This document shows, piece by piece, positions 21,369 to 32,910 of a stretch of DNA of 64,000 nucleotides (position 1 is its first letter; each line of letters starts with the position of its first letter). Below the pieces are notes generated by a model. That model saw only the letters and a program-made list of their open reading frames with translations, did no database searches and was not told the DNA's origin. The stretch lies in assembly GCA_026770025.1 (NCBI GenBank), contig JAMXDE010000009.1, positions 1,029,001 to 1,093,000 of the forward strand, written 5' to 3'. Both the position numbers and the translations under genes were made by a program. The stretch is from Craspedostauros australis (taxonomy: Eukaryota > Bacillariophyta > Bacillariophyceae > Mastogloiales > Achnanthaceae).

Positions 21369-23702
21369 TCAGGTTGTCGCCGTTGTCGAAGATGCTGCTG
21401 TTGCCGTTGCGCCACCGAGAGCAGACTTCTTGAATTGCAAACGCCACTTGTCACGTTCGTAGGTTTCGTCCATCTCGGCGCAGAACTGCTCAAAGTCTCT
21501 CAGCGTCACCACCCCATCACCTGTCGTGTCGGCGAAGGAATGAACGAATTGCGCCAACGACAACTCACGATCGTCAACGGAGAAGTCCAGCAGCTCCTTC
21601 AGGGCGAGCTGGATCTCTTCAACTGTCACGGTGCCGTCGCCGTTCTGGTCCAACACCGCCAACCGCCCTTCCGGGTCGCAGGTGTTCACGTCGCATTCGT
21701 CTTCACCGTCCAGTTCTTCGGTGATGGCATCCCACAGCTTCCTCCATAGATTCCTCGCGAAGTACGCCATCAGCTCGGCATGGATATTGATGTACGCACC
21801 CTTGGGCGGGATGAATTCGGGATGGTCGGTGTAGTACTTCGTCCATGGTGGGCATTGGCCGTTCGTCAGGTCGGAAATCTTCGTGCCCACGCGGTAGATG
21901 CGGTCCGGATCCAGAGGTTCGCCGTCCACGTGCGTAACGGTGTTGGTCTCGGCATCTTCGATCACGCCCTGATCATACTGCAGCCATCCGGGGATGGGTT
22001 CCCCTGCGTGCGTGGCTGCGATGCCCTCCGCCAGCAACCAACCCGGCATGGGCAGGACGGCGATCACTTCATCCGGCTTCACCTCCGCCTCCAGCGCTTC
22101 CAACGAAAAGAAGCTGCCGAGCGGGTAATCGGCGTTGCCGCGCACGTTGCCGCCCATCAGGAGGATCGCATCCAGCTTGTGGCTGCGTTGGCGTCGCGCG
22201 ACGTTCATGGAGGAACGGATCAGCGAGCACAGGTAGATACCCATCGTGCAGACGCTGCCGCGGCTGTTGTTGGAGGACAGCGGCTCGAATCGTGGCGGGA
22301 CGCGCGCCAGCTCCGTGTTGCGCAGCGGCTCCAGCACGTCGTACGCGCGTTCGTTGGTCTCCTCCAGCGCCTCGTCGACGGGCCAGTCCTCGCATTTTAC
22401 GAACTTGGCGCGAATCCGCGGTTTCTCGTCCTCCTTTGCCTTCCATGAAATCTCCAGCATCGTGGCGTACACCGCATTCATGCCAGGTTTCAGCAGCCTC
22501 GTGCCTTCGATGACTTCGTCGACGCGATGATGATCATGACCCGACAGGACGATTGGGAAATCGAATGTTCGGCAGGTGATTTCATCGTCGGGAACGTAGA
22601 GATGCTGCAGAGGGATGACCATGTCGCAGCTGTGCGGGTCGTCTTCCAGTATGGCCTTGTACTTTCGCAGCGTGTCCCACGGATTTGTCAATGTGGCACC
22701 GCCGAATGCTCCGGGCGACTTGAAATGCGCGTAGAGAGCGGGGTCGTCGGACAGCACCGCGATGAGGCCGACCTTGCGCGTCTGGCTTTGATCCGGCGAC
22801 GGGATTTCGATGACCTCGTATTCCTGCTGGTGCTCCATCTCGTCATGATCGAGCATGTTGGAATTGATCCAGGTGCCCTTGAAATTGCGAACGTGACGGC
22901 ACACCGCGCGGTGATCGATGTCTGCCTCGTGGTTGCCCCAAGTGAGGTAATCGAGGGGAATGGAATTCAAGGCGTTCATCATGCCGGCGCCGCGATCGAT
23001 GCCGGAGAGCAGGTAGGGGCTGAGGAAATCGCCGGTCAGCATGGAGACGACCTTGGCACCTGGATTCTGGCGCTTGGTCTCCTCAATCAATGTCTTGAAG
23101 GAAGCAAAGTTCTCGAGCGTGTACACGTCCGTGATCTGCAGGATGATGAGACGCGATTCCGTGGGCAACGGCGAGCGTGAGATGGAGGCTCTTGGTGCAG
23201 CCGAATGCTTGTCGGAGCCATCTGCTGCGCTGTCTTCAATGGCGTCGTCATCTTCCTCGTCATAATCAGGAATGAAGGTGACCTTGTCCTCTTGGCTGGG
23301 TGCACGTCCACCTCCTCTGGCGTTCCTCATGGCCATGAGGGCTGTGAGCGTGAGACCAGCGAATGCCTCAACGGAAGTGTCTGGTGCGATGGATGTGGCA
23401 GGCAGTAGGATGCCGAGGCACAGCAGCGCAAGTGCGGTAGTTGGTAGCAATGTACGAGTATTGACCTTGCTCCTCCTGAACGCCCTGCGGGTGGTGTGGC
23501 GTTTGAAGCTACTTCGTGATGGACTACTTGCACCGATGCTCCCGATTGGGCATGGATGTGAACGTGCATGTGATGCTTGATAGTCGTTGGTGCGACTGCA
23601 ATTGCGAGTGTAGTTGCAATGGCGACAAGGATCGGAATCAGAATGGCAATTGCTTTCGCGACCTCCAGCGCAGCCACGGTCGCAGGAGATTGTGGATGTC
23701 AT
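21369..23702 (-). CDS. 5'-nucleotidase-like metallophosphatase with C-terminal EF-hands
   Basis: From the only in-frame ATG ahead of the membrane segment (23702) the product is 777 residues; the frame is open further upstream but without an ATG. A basic/Ser-rich N-terminus is followed by a hydrophobic segment (about 83-103, LLPTTALALLCLGILLPA), probably a signal anchor. The calcineurin-like phosphoesterase domain starts near 184. Its motifs are LQITDVYTLENF, LTGDFLSPY, WGNHEADID and SGHDHHRVDEV, with the C-terminal nucleotidase domain after them (VRGNADYPLG). The usual D-x-H of motif I is D-x-Y. The tail has two canonical EF-hand loops, DQNGDGTVTVEE and DTTGDGVVTLRD, so calcium control is likely. 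Family members hydrolyse nucleotides or related phosphoesters; the substrate here is unknown. Confidence 0.85.
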   Translation of the reverse strand: MTSTISCDRGCAGGRESNCHSDSDPCRHCNYTRNCSRTNDYQASHARSHPCPIGSIGASSPSRSSFKRHTTRRAFRRSKVNTRTLLPTTALALLCLGILLPATSIAPDTSVEAFAGLTLTALMAMRNARGGGRAPSQEDKVTFIPDYDEEDDDAIEDSAADGSDKHSAAPRASISRSPLPTESRLIILQITDVYTLENFASFKTLIEETKRQNPGAKVVSMLTGDFLSPYLLSGIDRGAGMMNALNSIPLDYLTWGNHEADIDHRAVCRHVRNFKGTWINSNMLDHDEMEHQQEYEVIEIPSPDQSQTRKVGLIAVLSDDPALYAHFKSPGAFGGATLTNPWDTLRKYKAILEDDPHSCDMVIPLQHLYVPDDEITCRTFDFPIVLSGHDHHRVDEVIEGTRLLKPGMNAVYATMLEISWKAKEDEKPRIRAKFVKCEDWPVDEALEETNERAYDVLEPLRNTELARVPPRFEPLSSNNSRGSVCTMGIYLCSLIRSSMNVARRQRSHKLDAILLMGGNVRGNADYPLGSFFSLEALEAEVKPDEVIAVLPMPGWLLAEGIAATHAGEPIPGWLQYDQGVIEDAETNTVTHVDGEPLDPDRIYRVGTKISDLTNGQCPPWTKYYTDHPEFIPPKGAYINIHAELMAYFARNLWRKLWDAITEELDGEDECDVNTCDPEGRLAVLDQNGDGTVTVEEIQLALKELLDFSVDDRELSLAQFVHSFADTTGDGVVTLRDFEQFCAEMDETYERDKWRLQFKKSALGGATATAASSTTATT

Positions 23703-24478
23703 CTCCCCAGCAGGCCTTTTTGCTATTATGTGATCTTCAGCGTTGCTCACTTCCACCTGCTCGGATGTTTTCGGCAGAAGGATCTGGTTGGTGATGAATC
23801 TTCGTCGTCCAATGTCAGAAGTTGGGGAGTTCCTGCGAGCACGGTTGCGGGATCGCGGGCTTCGGAATGGATGATGCCCAAGTGACGTTCTCTTTTTTGA
23901 TGCTGCGTTCGGAGCCAACACCGGTGATACCGTCGATACCGATGCCCGGAGGGACCGCCCCTGCGAGAATTGGTTGCGCGAAAGGTCGGTTGGATGGACT
24001 GAATGCAAGAAGAAGAATGTACAAGACGAGGGGTATTCTACACCTTGAATGAATGAGGCAGGACGTTGATTGCTGATGGCGGAGTTGCAAACAAATGCCC
24101 ACACTCGTGATGGCTTGCCGGGTTCTTGCTTGTCTCTTTTTGTTTTGGTTGATGGGCGATGAGCGATGGACAGCAATGGTGATGACACCAACGAACAATG
24201 CGGTGGGGGGAGTCATTCATTGGAATTGGTTGACATCGTGTGGGTGATGACAGGAGGTGAGTTGCGTGCGTCGAAGTGCCAGGGGGGCAGTTCAAAATGC
24301 AATAATTGGCTCTATTTCATAGCGTTTAAGTCATAAATCGCTTGTTTCCGCCTAGTTCTTATCCTCGACGGAATAATATGGCATTTTCGTTCTTTTTTGG
24401 ATAATTGGTGCTTTCCCCCCAAAATTCGCCCGAGTTGCTTTCGCTCTTCGTCATTGCTCCATTTCCCCACTTTACACT
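23703..24478. other. Upstream region of the nucleotidase-like gene
   Basis: The frame remains open to 24191 without an ATG (its first codon is TTG), so an unseen 5' exon or non-AUG start cannot be excluded. The left end of the first Harbinger element begins near 24479. Confidence 0.4.
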
Positions 24479-24481
24479 GTG

Positions 24482-24575
24482 TCGGTGTTTGCTGAGCGTG
24501 TTTTCGTCTCCGGTCCGCGCAAAACAAGGCTGGGAGTTGTCGGAAAAGGAGAAAAGCTTACTTTTTATGTCGGAA
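24482..24575. repeat. Left terminal inverted repeat of H1
   Basis: Contains TTGTCGGA at 24537-24544 and ATGTCGGA at 24567-24574. It pairs imperfectly with 30533-30625. Confidence 0.7.
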
Positions 24576-24920
24576 TTGGCAAGACTAAGTACTTGATTAG
24601 ACATAAATATGTGGTTTGCACCCATCATGGTACTTTGTTTGTTCCTACTACTATTGAGTACTTAGTTAGTTCTCTCCTTTGTGTTTCTGTTTCTGTTGTT
24701 TTCGTTGTTTTTTGGTGTTTGTTTTGGTTTTGTTCGTACTGTTGTCGTTATTCTGTGTGATCTACTCTGGGGAGTAGTGCTCTCTGTCTGTGATTTCTGT
24801 GTGCTTTGCTGCTTCTCGTGTGATGTTTCTGGTGTTGACGCATTCACGCTGATGCGGTGATTTTGTTGTTGTTGTTGTTGACGCATCCAGGCTGATGCGG
24901 TGTGCTGCGTTGCGCTGCAC

Positions 24921-27035
24921 TTAGGCGTTCACAGTGTGCCCTGTTGCATCGGCAGACACAACACTGCCATTCACTCCATCAGGCATTCCTGCTGCAGCCC
25001 CGCCTGATACCTCATCCACTTTCAGGCGGAGCACATCATCACGACGCGGGGCGTCCTCACCATTGCGGGGGCGCACAGAACCCGTCAGAGGTGTCATCTC
25101 CATCTCGACAGTGGGGATGGAGCTCCCAGCACTGCTGGATTGAGAAGAGCTCCAGACTGGGTCGGGAACGCCACCACCAGGCAACCCGCTGGAGCTGTGG
25201 GCAGCCAGGGATGCGTTGGTGTGAGCTTGAAGGAGCTGCGCCTCAAGCTCAGCCAGCCGGGCCTGCGCATGCTGCTCACGAGCAAGAGCTTCGTTGCGCA
25301 TGGCCTCGAACTGGGTTCGAGCTTCATGCTCAATTCGGGCCTTGGCCTGGGCATCAAGCTGGGAGCGCTCTTTTGCCGCACGCAAGAGAGCCTCGCATTC
25401 GGCCCGTTCCTTGCGAGCTAGCTCTTGCGCTCGAGCAACTTGGGCCGCGGCCTCGCGCTCCATCTGCTGGCGAATCGCAGCAGTCTGGGCAGCATTCTGG
25501 GTGGTTGCTGCAGGGCTGGCAAACCCGCCACCAGAATTGGGAATCGGAGATCCAAACGGAGCAGGATGATGGTTGCCGCTGGCGCCGCCTGGTTGGGTTG
25601 GAGCAGGATGGCCAAAGGGGTGGGATCCGAATCCTTGTGCGGTTGGGGCTGCAGGCAAAGGCATGGTGGGATTGAAGGAGTACACCATCCCATCCAAGCC
25701 TCGGACGCCACGACGACCAGCCGTCCCAAACTGCTGCTGATTGAAGCTCTCTTGAAAAAAGCAGAATGTCACCAGTGTGGTGGTGCCGAGATAGTTCTCA
25801 ACTATCTCAAAGTTGGGCTCCTCGAGGTCCTTGGTCTTGACATTGCGGAAGAGACTGTCGATCTTCCTTGGGAGGCTGAACTGGCAGCTGACGACGAGCT
25901 CGCCTGCATCATCGGTGACCTTTCGAGCGAGGTCCTGGAAATAATTCTTAGCTGCCGCAAGGCTTGTAGAAAAATCCTTATCATAACCATAGACTCCGTA
26001 GATGCACTCTGCTGTGAAGTACATCTTTGGCACTTTGTAGGTCAGCTTCAGTGTCCATCCTTCATCCTCTGTAGACAGTGCCACAGAATCTGGATCCACC
26101 TTTGCGTCCAGGACCACAAACATGTGAATCCCCTCCCGGTAGCGCCCTGTTCCATTTGCAGCTGTCAATGGATCAAAAGCACGTTCAGTGAATGATCCGA
26201 GCTTGACCATGTCCAGTGCAGGGCTCATGGCGCGATCTGCACTACGGATTCCCATCTTGCCCATGGCATCCACGATGGTCTTGTCGTTGGGTGTGGCGTC
26301 GCGCTTGGGGGCAGGAGGAGGTGTTGGTTTGTTCACGTCTCGGACAGGGGGTCCACGAGGGCCTTGAACTCCACGACGAGGCATAATGAATGGTGGGGTA
26401 GCTTGAGAGAGATCGTCGTCAACGAATCCTGGGTCGAGCTCCAAGCTGTCTGAAGATACAGCAGAACCGAGACGATCAGAATGAACAGAAGGAAGGTAAC
26501 TTTCGTCGTCGTCCGAAGAAGAACCGCGAGCAAGATCAGCAGCAGGAGGGTGATTGGCATTGGTGTTGTTGACAGCGCCTTGTGCTGGTCGGTAGTTGAG
26601 GTTGATCCCGCGTTCTTGACGCAACTCTGCGAGGCGTTCTGTGGAATCCAGACCGCACCTCTTGCGAAAATCAGATCCAAATCCTGTGCACAGCGAAGCA
26701 AATCAGAGCTGTGTGAGAAGAGATTTGGTTCACGAGCATGTCAGGACAGTCGGCGATCACAATAATAGTCACAACAGAGAACATCACAAAACGGACGCAC
26801 CTTTTCCACTCTCGAGGAACTTCAGCAGACGGGCCCAACAATTGAGAAAATTCTTCTTCGTGTTCTTTTGGCTGTAGAGACTGTGCCACTCGACGTGCGA
26901 CTCCCAGAAGTTCGAGAAGCCTTCCTTGGTTGGTTGGAAGCGAGGAGGATTGGAGATGAAGCCTTTGATGATGTAAGCAGCGTGATCTCCTGCGGGTGAC
27001 CACCTTTGAGCTCGAGCAACTTGGATTTGTGCCAT
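24921..27035 (-). CDS. Harbinger partner protein: Myb-like exon 1, Hsp20-like middle, coiled coil
   Basis: Exon 1 is 27035-26801 and exon 2 is 26683-24921, with donor AAAG|GTGCGT and acceptor GCACAG|GATTTGG. The spliced product is 665 residues. Residues 1-78 are a helical, Trp/Phe-rich Myb/SANT-like domain (RWSPAGDHAAYIIKGF, FWESHVEWHSLYSQKN, NCWARLLKFLES). A disordered Ser/Pro stretch follows. Residues ~263-395 form a beta-rich module (DPDSVALSTEDEGWTLKLTY; CQFSLPRKIDSLF) whose strand pattern resembles alpha-crystallin/Hsp20 domains, which is inference. Residues ~480-577 are an Ala/Glu/Gln coiled coil. Myb-like partners of Harbinger transposases bind the termini and import the transposase into the nucleus. 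The gene at 35639-38215 has the same layout and intron position. Confidence 0.75.
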
Positions 27036-28245
27036 CTTGGAGGTAAGCTGAATTGTGGGCTTGTGATGGACACCCCTGTTACAGCAGATACTGCGAGTGC
27101 AACGCTGCAAACAACTTGACCAATGCTGGGAGATGGTATCATCGATCGATCAATCAGCTGTCTATTCAATTCAAACACGCAGGTAGGAGCAACGCAGCCA
27201 GACTACGGCAAGCATCCAGGCTGTCACATCCGTCATTGCCTGTTTCAATCAGCAGTATTGCACAGATGAGGAGGATCGTGGTGCGTACATGAGGGCATGA
27301 GGTGCCATCATCCTGTTTGGTTTGGAATGCAACTTCCTCGTGGGTCGAATTTGCTTTTTGTGGGAGCTCAGTTGGATTTGGTGAGCATACTCAGCTTCAT
27401 GTGCTTTGGACGGCTCGCTTGGAATGATGTCTTCAAATCTGTATATTGACCCTCCGACAAGAAATTCTTAGGAACCGACGGTATTCGTTTTTGGGGGGAC
27501 AAGTACCTGGTTTTCGCCGACAAGTCTCATGTGTGCTTTCCTACGCAACAGTCAGTAGTAGCTCACGTAGAAAACAAAAGACAGAATTTGTGGTTCACAA
27601 TTTCTGGTCCGACGAGTCAAAAGTTCTAGTCCGACGGTTACAAAAACGTTACTTTCCTTGCCTATTTAGTATCTGTCGGATGGAAATCGTGTACTTGTCG
27701 GATGCGGATTGTGTACTTGTCGGACGCCTTTTTGAAATGGTGTGGAGTGGAGTACTCGACTCTACTTGTCATTGGCTTGTGTCGAAGCCAGTCCCACCAA
27801 ACAGCATGTTGACCCTGTCGCACGACAGCTCATCGCAGAGGTGCGCTTTGGCCGATCGGCCTGTTCTCCGATTTGCGTTGCCACATGCAATGGAAGCAGA
27901 CACACGAACCAGGGGTGGTGCTTCACAACAACGATTCAAGTTGAGCACCAACATCTCTTGCTCCTCTCTCCTGCGTTGAGTTCAGACAAAGGGAGAACAC
28001 CATCCAACCCTTCCGGAGGTGGTCTCTTGGTGGAGGACATCATCTACTGGGATGTTCTGGTCAACGCAGAACCATGCTCTTCGGTTTTCGCATCGCCATC
28101 ATCACACAGCCAACATCAACCAAAGGCTACGAACACAACGTGATGCTCTGCTTCCAACGATTCAAATGTAGAGGGATGCGAATGGCTCCATGCCAGTGGC
28201 TGCATCTACTGGTGCAAGCCAGCAACCATTTACAGAAGAGAACAG
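27036..28245. promoter_or_regulatory. Divergent promoter of H1 with a TGTCGGA motif array
   Basis: The region between the two divergent genes carries at least seven copies of a (C/T)TGTCGGA-type motif in both orientations. On the minus strand they are at 27453, 27516 (one base off), 27608 and 27630 (variants). On the plus strand they are at 27673, 27695 and 27717. The last two sit in repeated TGTACTTGTCGGA units 22 bp apart. The same core occurs twice in each terminal repeat, so it is a plausible binding site of the Myb-like partner or the transposase. The remainder up to 28245 has open frames that may include an untranslated or additional 5' exon of the transposase. Confidence 0.6.
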
Positions 28246-29365
28246 ATGAAGCAAACAACTTCATCATTGGACACGGATTCTCCCAAGTCAGTTGGCCGAT
28301 CCTTCATGATTTGGAGAGGCAGGGACAGCCATCACTTCAGCTTCAACTTCTTCCTTCGATCCAATACCCAACCAATGTTGAATGGCGCCTACGATCAGCG
28401 ATACTCCATCGGCAGCGTGCAAGACTTTCTTGATCTTGCGCGCTACATCCTTCTCACCCCTGGTCAGTGCATCACCAATCTACGATGCCGATCAGGTGCA
28501 TTCGGGGAGGACTTTACCGTTGCATTTGGGATTTCGCCTCATCTCTGCTCTGTGCTGTGGGCACTTGCAGCACGTCGTGGGGACCTGAAGCCAAAGCATC
28601 TCCTTTGGGCCCTTTACTACATGCGGCACTACCCATCCGTGCGCATGGCATGCGTCTTCCTTCGGACCACAGATAAGACTCTCAAGCTCCATATCTGGTC
28701 AGCCATCAAGGCTGTAGCGGATTTGAAAAATGATGTGGTAAGTCCAAGGGGAATGCATTTCACTCACAATTGATTCAGCAACAAACAAGCTCACATCTTT
28801 TGCACTGCTTGTCTCTCTTCGACGTCACCATGAAAAGATCCTGTGGGAGAACCGATACTCAGGCGATTTGAACAGATCGTGCCTGGTCACTGTTGATGGC
28901 ACTGATTTCAAGATCAACGAGCCAACCCCATTTGACCGCAAGTGGTATTCGCACAAGTTCCGATCGGCTGGAATCAGATATGAGATCGCTGTGTCGATCC
29001 AAAAGGGGGATATCGTATGGATGAATGGTCCGTTTGCTTGTGGGCGGCACCCAGACCTCAAGATCTTTCGCTCTTTGCTGAAACAGTACTTGGATGATGG
29101 TGAGATGGTGGAGGCTGATCGTGGATACCGCGGTGACGAAGCTGTCCGAACATCCGATGATTTTGTTACAGAGGCGGAGAAGCAAGCCAAAAGCCAAGCT
29201 CGTGCTCGCCATGAGACTGTGAATGGCCGCTTCAAGAATTGGAAGATCCTGGAGCATCGTTTCCGCCATGACCTGATGTTGCACAAGCATGTGATGAAAG
29301 CAATTGTCACTATAACCCAGCTTCAAATCGAACATGGCAACTCTCTATTCCAAGTACAATACTAG
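28246..29365 (+). CDS. PIF/Harbinger DDE transposase (H1)
   Basis: Exon 1 is 28246-28737 and exon 2 is 28838-29365 (donor GTG|GTAAGT, 100-nt intron, acceptor AAAAG|ATC, phase 0), giving 339 residues. Exon 1 holds the helical N-terminal part typical of algal/oomycete copies (FGISPHLCSVLWALAARRG; KPKHLLWALYYMRHYPSV). Exon 2 holds the DDE domain: first Asp in LVTVDGTDFKI, the WYSHKFRSAGIRYEIAV stretch, second Asp in EADRGYRGDEA, and catalytic Glu in RARHETVNGRFKNW. The triad and the conserved RW/GYRG context are intact. The ATG at 28246 is the first in this frame after a stop; an upstream exon is possible. The enzyme cuts and pastes into three-base targets (TWA or CWG in the family). Confidence 0.85.
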
Positions 29366-30532
29366 ATCATACAAGTTTCAACAATACTGAGGGATTCGTG
29401 GTCTGGAACGCATCTTGCAACAGCAACCAGGAGATTGAATCGCGTCGAATCCGGCAAATAGAAGAGCACTGCACCACCACTCATATACTATAATTGCATT
29501 AGATCTATTCTCAACTATTCTATTGACCAGATACACCACACCTTGTCCTAAACTGTGAGACAATGCAGCAATTCTGGGATGGGTAGGACGTCAACGAGCA
29601 CGTAAGCGCAGCACGATGAGAAAGCGCTGCACTACTCTGTGTGCGCCAAATTGTGTGCGCTCTTCAGACAGTCAACTCGAGAACAAAGCGCAGCGAAGGA
29701 GACCCAATCGAGGAACCCCTTTCGCTTGAGTGTGTACAACATTGCTTCGTATTCAACGATACGAGACTCAACAACGCGACCATGGAGGTACGATCTCTCT
29801 CTCTCTCTCTCTCTCCAGAGGGAGTATGCTGCGGTGTGCGTGCGCGGTCTGCACATGTTGCAACAAAATGTAGCGTGTTGGCGCGTGATCAGCTCTGACA
29901 TCATTGCATGGGACAAGGCTTCATACTCTATCAACATCGATTGGGCTGCTACTCCTTGAGTCTGCTGCTATCAATGTTGCACAAAGATGGATGAGAGTGA
30001 CACCCAGTGCATAACGATGTGAAGAGTGACGATTGGTGGTTGGTCATCAGGCCACCTCGCATTGTGGTGATTTTTTGCCGTGCGATACTGCTGGTGGATT
30101 CCTTGCACTCTACCCTACAGGCAACTCTCACTGATGGGAATCAAACGCATCACATCGTCAAGAAGGTAAATGGCGTGGGGTCAGGAACGATACTCGATCG
30201 TCCCTGGTGGGCTTTTGATGAGTTCAATATAACAGTAGTACAAGCCAACAAACCAGAAGACAAGGACTTGTTCTGCCAACCAAGACGACAGTGCGCTTTC
30301 CGGACCACCGCAGCAAAGTGTGACGAGAATGAGCAACACCAAAACACCGCCGCAGCGAGGAAATCCCATCTCCACACACGCCACAATGCGGGACTCAGAA
30401 ATGATCGTTTGCTCTCGTGAACCAACTCGGCATTCTTGTAGTAGTCGTATGAGTCGAACATCTCGAATCGAGTGCGCTCCATCACGTGTGGCGAACTGGC
30501 AACTGGCAGTTTCTTGTCATTTGTGAACAGAC
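29366..30532. other. 3' region of H1
   Basis: No credible gene. A CT dinucleotide run lies at about 29794-29815. Short frames on both strands look random. Confidence 0.45.
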
Positions 30533-30625
30533 TCCGACACAAAAAACGCGATTTTCTCTTTTTCCGACAACTCCCTGCTGTCTTGGGCCAGCGCAGAGCA
30601 CACAAAACTCACAACCCCAACACTC
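30533..30625. repeat. Right terminal inverted repeat of H1
   Basis: TCCGACAC at 30533-30540 and TCCGACAA at 30563-30570 mirror the two motifs of the left end with the same 30-bp spacing. Confidence 0.7.
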
Positions 30626-31673
30626 TCCACAGAGATCATTGCTCCACAGAGCACTTCGTTCCTGTTACAATCACAATCACAACCACAACCACAACCACAA
30701 CAATAACAACAACAACAGGTACACCAACATCACCACTGCAACAGTGTTTCGTCCATGGGTGGCTCCTGTATGCGATGCAACTGGAATTCATCTTTTCGAA
30801 CAGTTCTTCCTGCACCAGCAATGATGTCCGGTGAATTAGTTGCTTGGTTGCCACTGTGCCACAGCAACAATGGAATGCTTGGCTGTAGTTCGTTGTATAC
30901 CTCAATTTGTGTTTGATACACGTTGTGTTCGCCCATCATGCAGATCGAACAAGGGGCTTCCTGTGGGTGGCTGCATTCCCTCCATGCACATGACTGTCCA
31001 TTTGCTTGCACTCCTTGTCCTGGTCTCCGGATGACCAGGACCGCCATGGTAGGATCGCAACCGAGGTGATTTTCTCCACACCTTTTCTCTCTGGATTTTG
31101 GTGTCCTTCTTTTGTTGTTGTCAGGTGTGTTGGTACAGCCGTTCGTTCCTTTGTTGACATGTCAATGACTATCCTTTGTTGTTGGGAATGAGGTTCATGT
31201 GCATGCTCGTATTGTCGGTTCTGTTGAGATCATCAACATACAGTGGGGCATTTTAGTGTCGACCTTCTAGGCAACGCAAAAACACTCCCAAGCTGGTGGG
31301 GATGCCAAGCTCCTTTTCGTACATCCGCATTATCTACATGCCACCCTCAAGCAAGGTGCATTGCAGTGAACAGCTAAACATGCATTGTGTTGTGGAACCA
31401 TAACAGTGTTGTGTTGGCCATTCGTGCTACATGGTTGTTGTAGTCTTTTCTCTGGAGGTGCCTGTGTTGTTTTCCGTTTTCCTTCTCACAGCATGGGTGC
31501 TCGCACATGCATGCACGCTCTTCCGCAATTCACTGACAGCCACAACAAACTCCATTGCGGGTAGCACCAACGCAAATGACAAACAACAACGCAGCTACTT
31601 GTGCAACACCAGATGAACGATACGACATTGAGGTAGGGACTATGTGAGAAAATTATATTATGCACCAGACGGC
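30626..31673. other. Region between H1 and H2
   Basis: Holds an ACAACC-type simple repeat (about 30667-30720). A small hairpin, TCCTGGTC/GACCAGGA with a 7-bp loop, lies at 31018-31040. No gene is visible. The left end of H2 should lie here, but I could not match it to the right side. Confidence 0.45.
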
Positions 31674-32910
31674 TCACTCCCGTCCAGAGCTGCTGTCATC
31701 GCTGCTTGCACTGCCACTCGTCGGGCTGCTGCTGACGCTCCCACTTGTTGTGCTGCCACTCATGCCCTCGCTTGTTGTGCTGTCGTCCATGCCCTCGCTC
31801 GTTGTGCTTTTGCTCTTGTCGCTTCTGGCTGCTTCCTCCACCATTTCCTCCATATCCACCTCCCGTGAGGCGGCTGCTCCTGAGGGGGGCGCCAGTGATG
31901 CCACCCAATTCTCCATTTCCCTGATATCCGCCATGGTCTCCTGCAGGTCAAACAAAGGATTTTCATCCTGCAGGTCAAACAAAGGATTTTCATCCTGCAG
32001 TTCGAATTGTGTGATAGCTGCGATGGCATACATTGCCAATTGGTGTTTGCAAAGTTGGTGCCGCCACTCCACCCGCAAGCACTTCCAGTTTTTGAAGCGT
32101 TTGTGAACTGTTTCGTGCCTTGCACGTATCACTCCATTGTATCTGGTCCTCTCAATGCAACACGAAGGCTCACCCCTGTAGCCTTGATCCGCAATCACCT
32201 GCTCCCCTTCGTCCAGTTCCTGCCTCAGCTTGCGTCGAAAAATGGTTACATCATTCCACTCCCCACATGGAAATGGACCCTCGACCCAAACAAGATGGCC
32301 AGTCTGAATGCACACACCAGTCTCGTATCTGAGGCCTGCTCCATTGAATTTGTGAGAGTACCAATCTGTGTCGAAAGGATTGGGCTCCACAATCCGAAAG
32401 TCGGTGCCATCCACGGACATGAAAACAGTGTTGTGACCAACACTGCCATTCTTGCGTTCCTCTATTCTGATCTGCAGTGATACAAAAAGGAACTTGAGCA
32501 TGTGCAAGGGATGTGAGTCATGTCAGGCAAGCACACGCATTCAAGTCATCTCCACACACAGCACCAAGTTCACTCACCTTTGTTCTGCTCAGTCGTGCAA
32601 TGCCTTCCAAAACAAGCCATGTCCACTTCATTAATGTTCTGCGATCCCTATTCAGCATCACTGAAAGAATCTCCCATGGAACGTATTGCTTCAGGAACAC
32701 GAGTGCACCAAGCATGTGGTTGATTGTGGTGTTGCCTGGTAGCAGCCCGTCTTGTGTCAGTGCTGTCCATACTGCAGAAGCCACTGCGATGCTGGTCCCA
32801 TACGTCCTGCAGAAAAGGATGGTGAGCCATGGGAGTTGCTCCATGCAAGTGAGCATGTCCACGTTGCGACCCACAATTTGCATACCAGAGTGGGCAATCT
32901 CAACCTCCAT
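31674..32910 (-). CDS. PIF/Harbinger DDE transposase (H2)
   Basis: Exon 1 is 32910-32578 and exon 2 is 32471-31674 (donor AAG|GTGAGT, 106-nt intron, acceptor CTGCAG|ATC, phase 0), giving 376 residues. Exon 1 carries the helical N-terminal region (GNTTINHMLGALVFLKQYVP; RRTLMKWTWLVLEGI). Exon 2 has the DDE motifs SVDGTDFRI, WYSHKFNGAGLRYETGV, VIADQGYRG and RARHETVHKRFKNW, so all three acidic residues are present. Near the C-terminus a perfect 27-bp tandem duplication (about 31942-31998) repeats LFDLQDENP. A low-complexity Ser/Thr/Gly tail follows that the H1 enzyme lacks. Confidence 0.87.

Larger units (their letters stand above)
24479..30625. mobile_element. Two-gene PIF/Harbinger element H1
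   Basis: The unit contains a Myb-like partner gene (24921-27035, -) and a DDE transposase (28246-29365, +) transcribed away from each other. Imperfect terminal inverted repeats match GGGAGTTGTCGGAAAA at 24533 (+) against its complement near 30560-30575. In each end a second TGTCGGA lies exactly 30 bp further inward (24567 and 30540). Similarity continues outward over roughly 50 bp, and the exact outer edges and target duplication are not resolved. The two-gene plan is that of PIF/Harbinger, where both proteins are needed for transposition. Both reading frames are intact after splicing, so the copy could be autonomous. Confidence 0.72.

Noticed and set aside
23327-23677. Hydrophobic N-terminus-like frame near the start of the nucleotidase gene
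   Set aside because: It begins with GTG and is in another frame than the enzyme, with no clear splice pair; the in-frame ATG at 23702 explains the gene.
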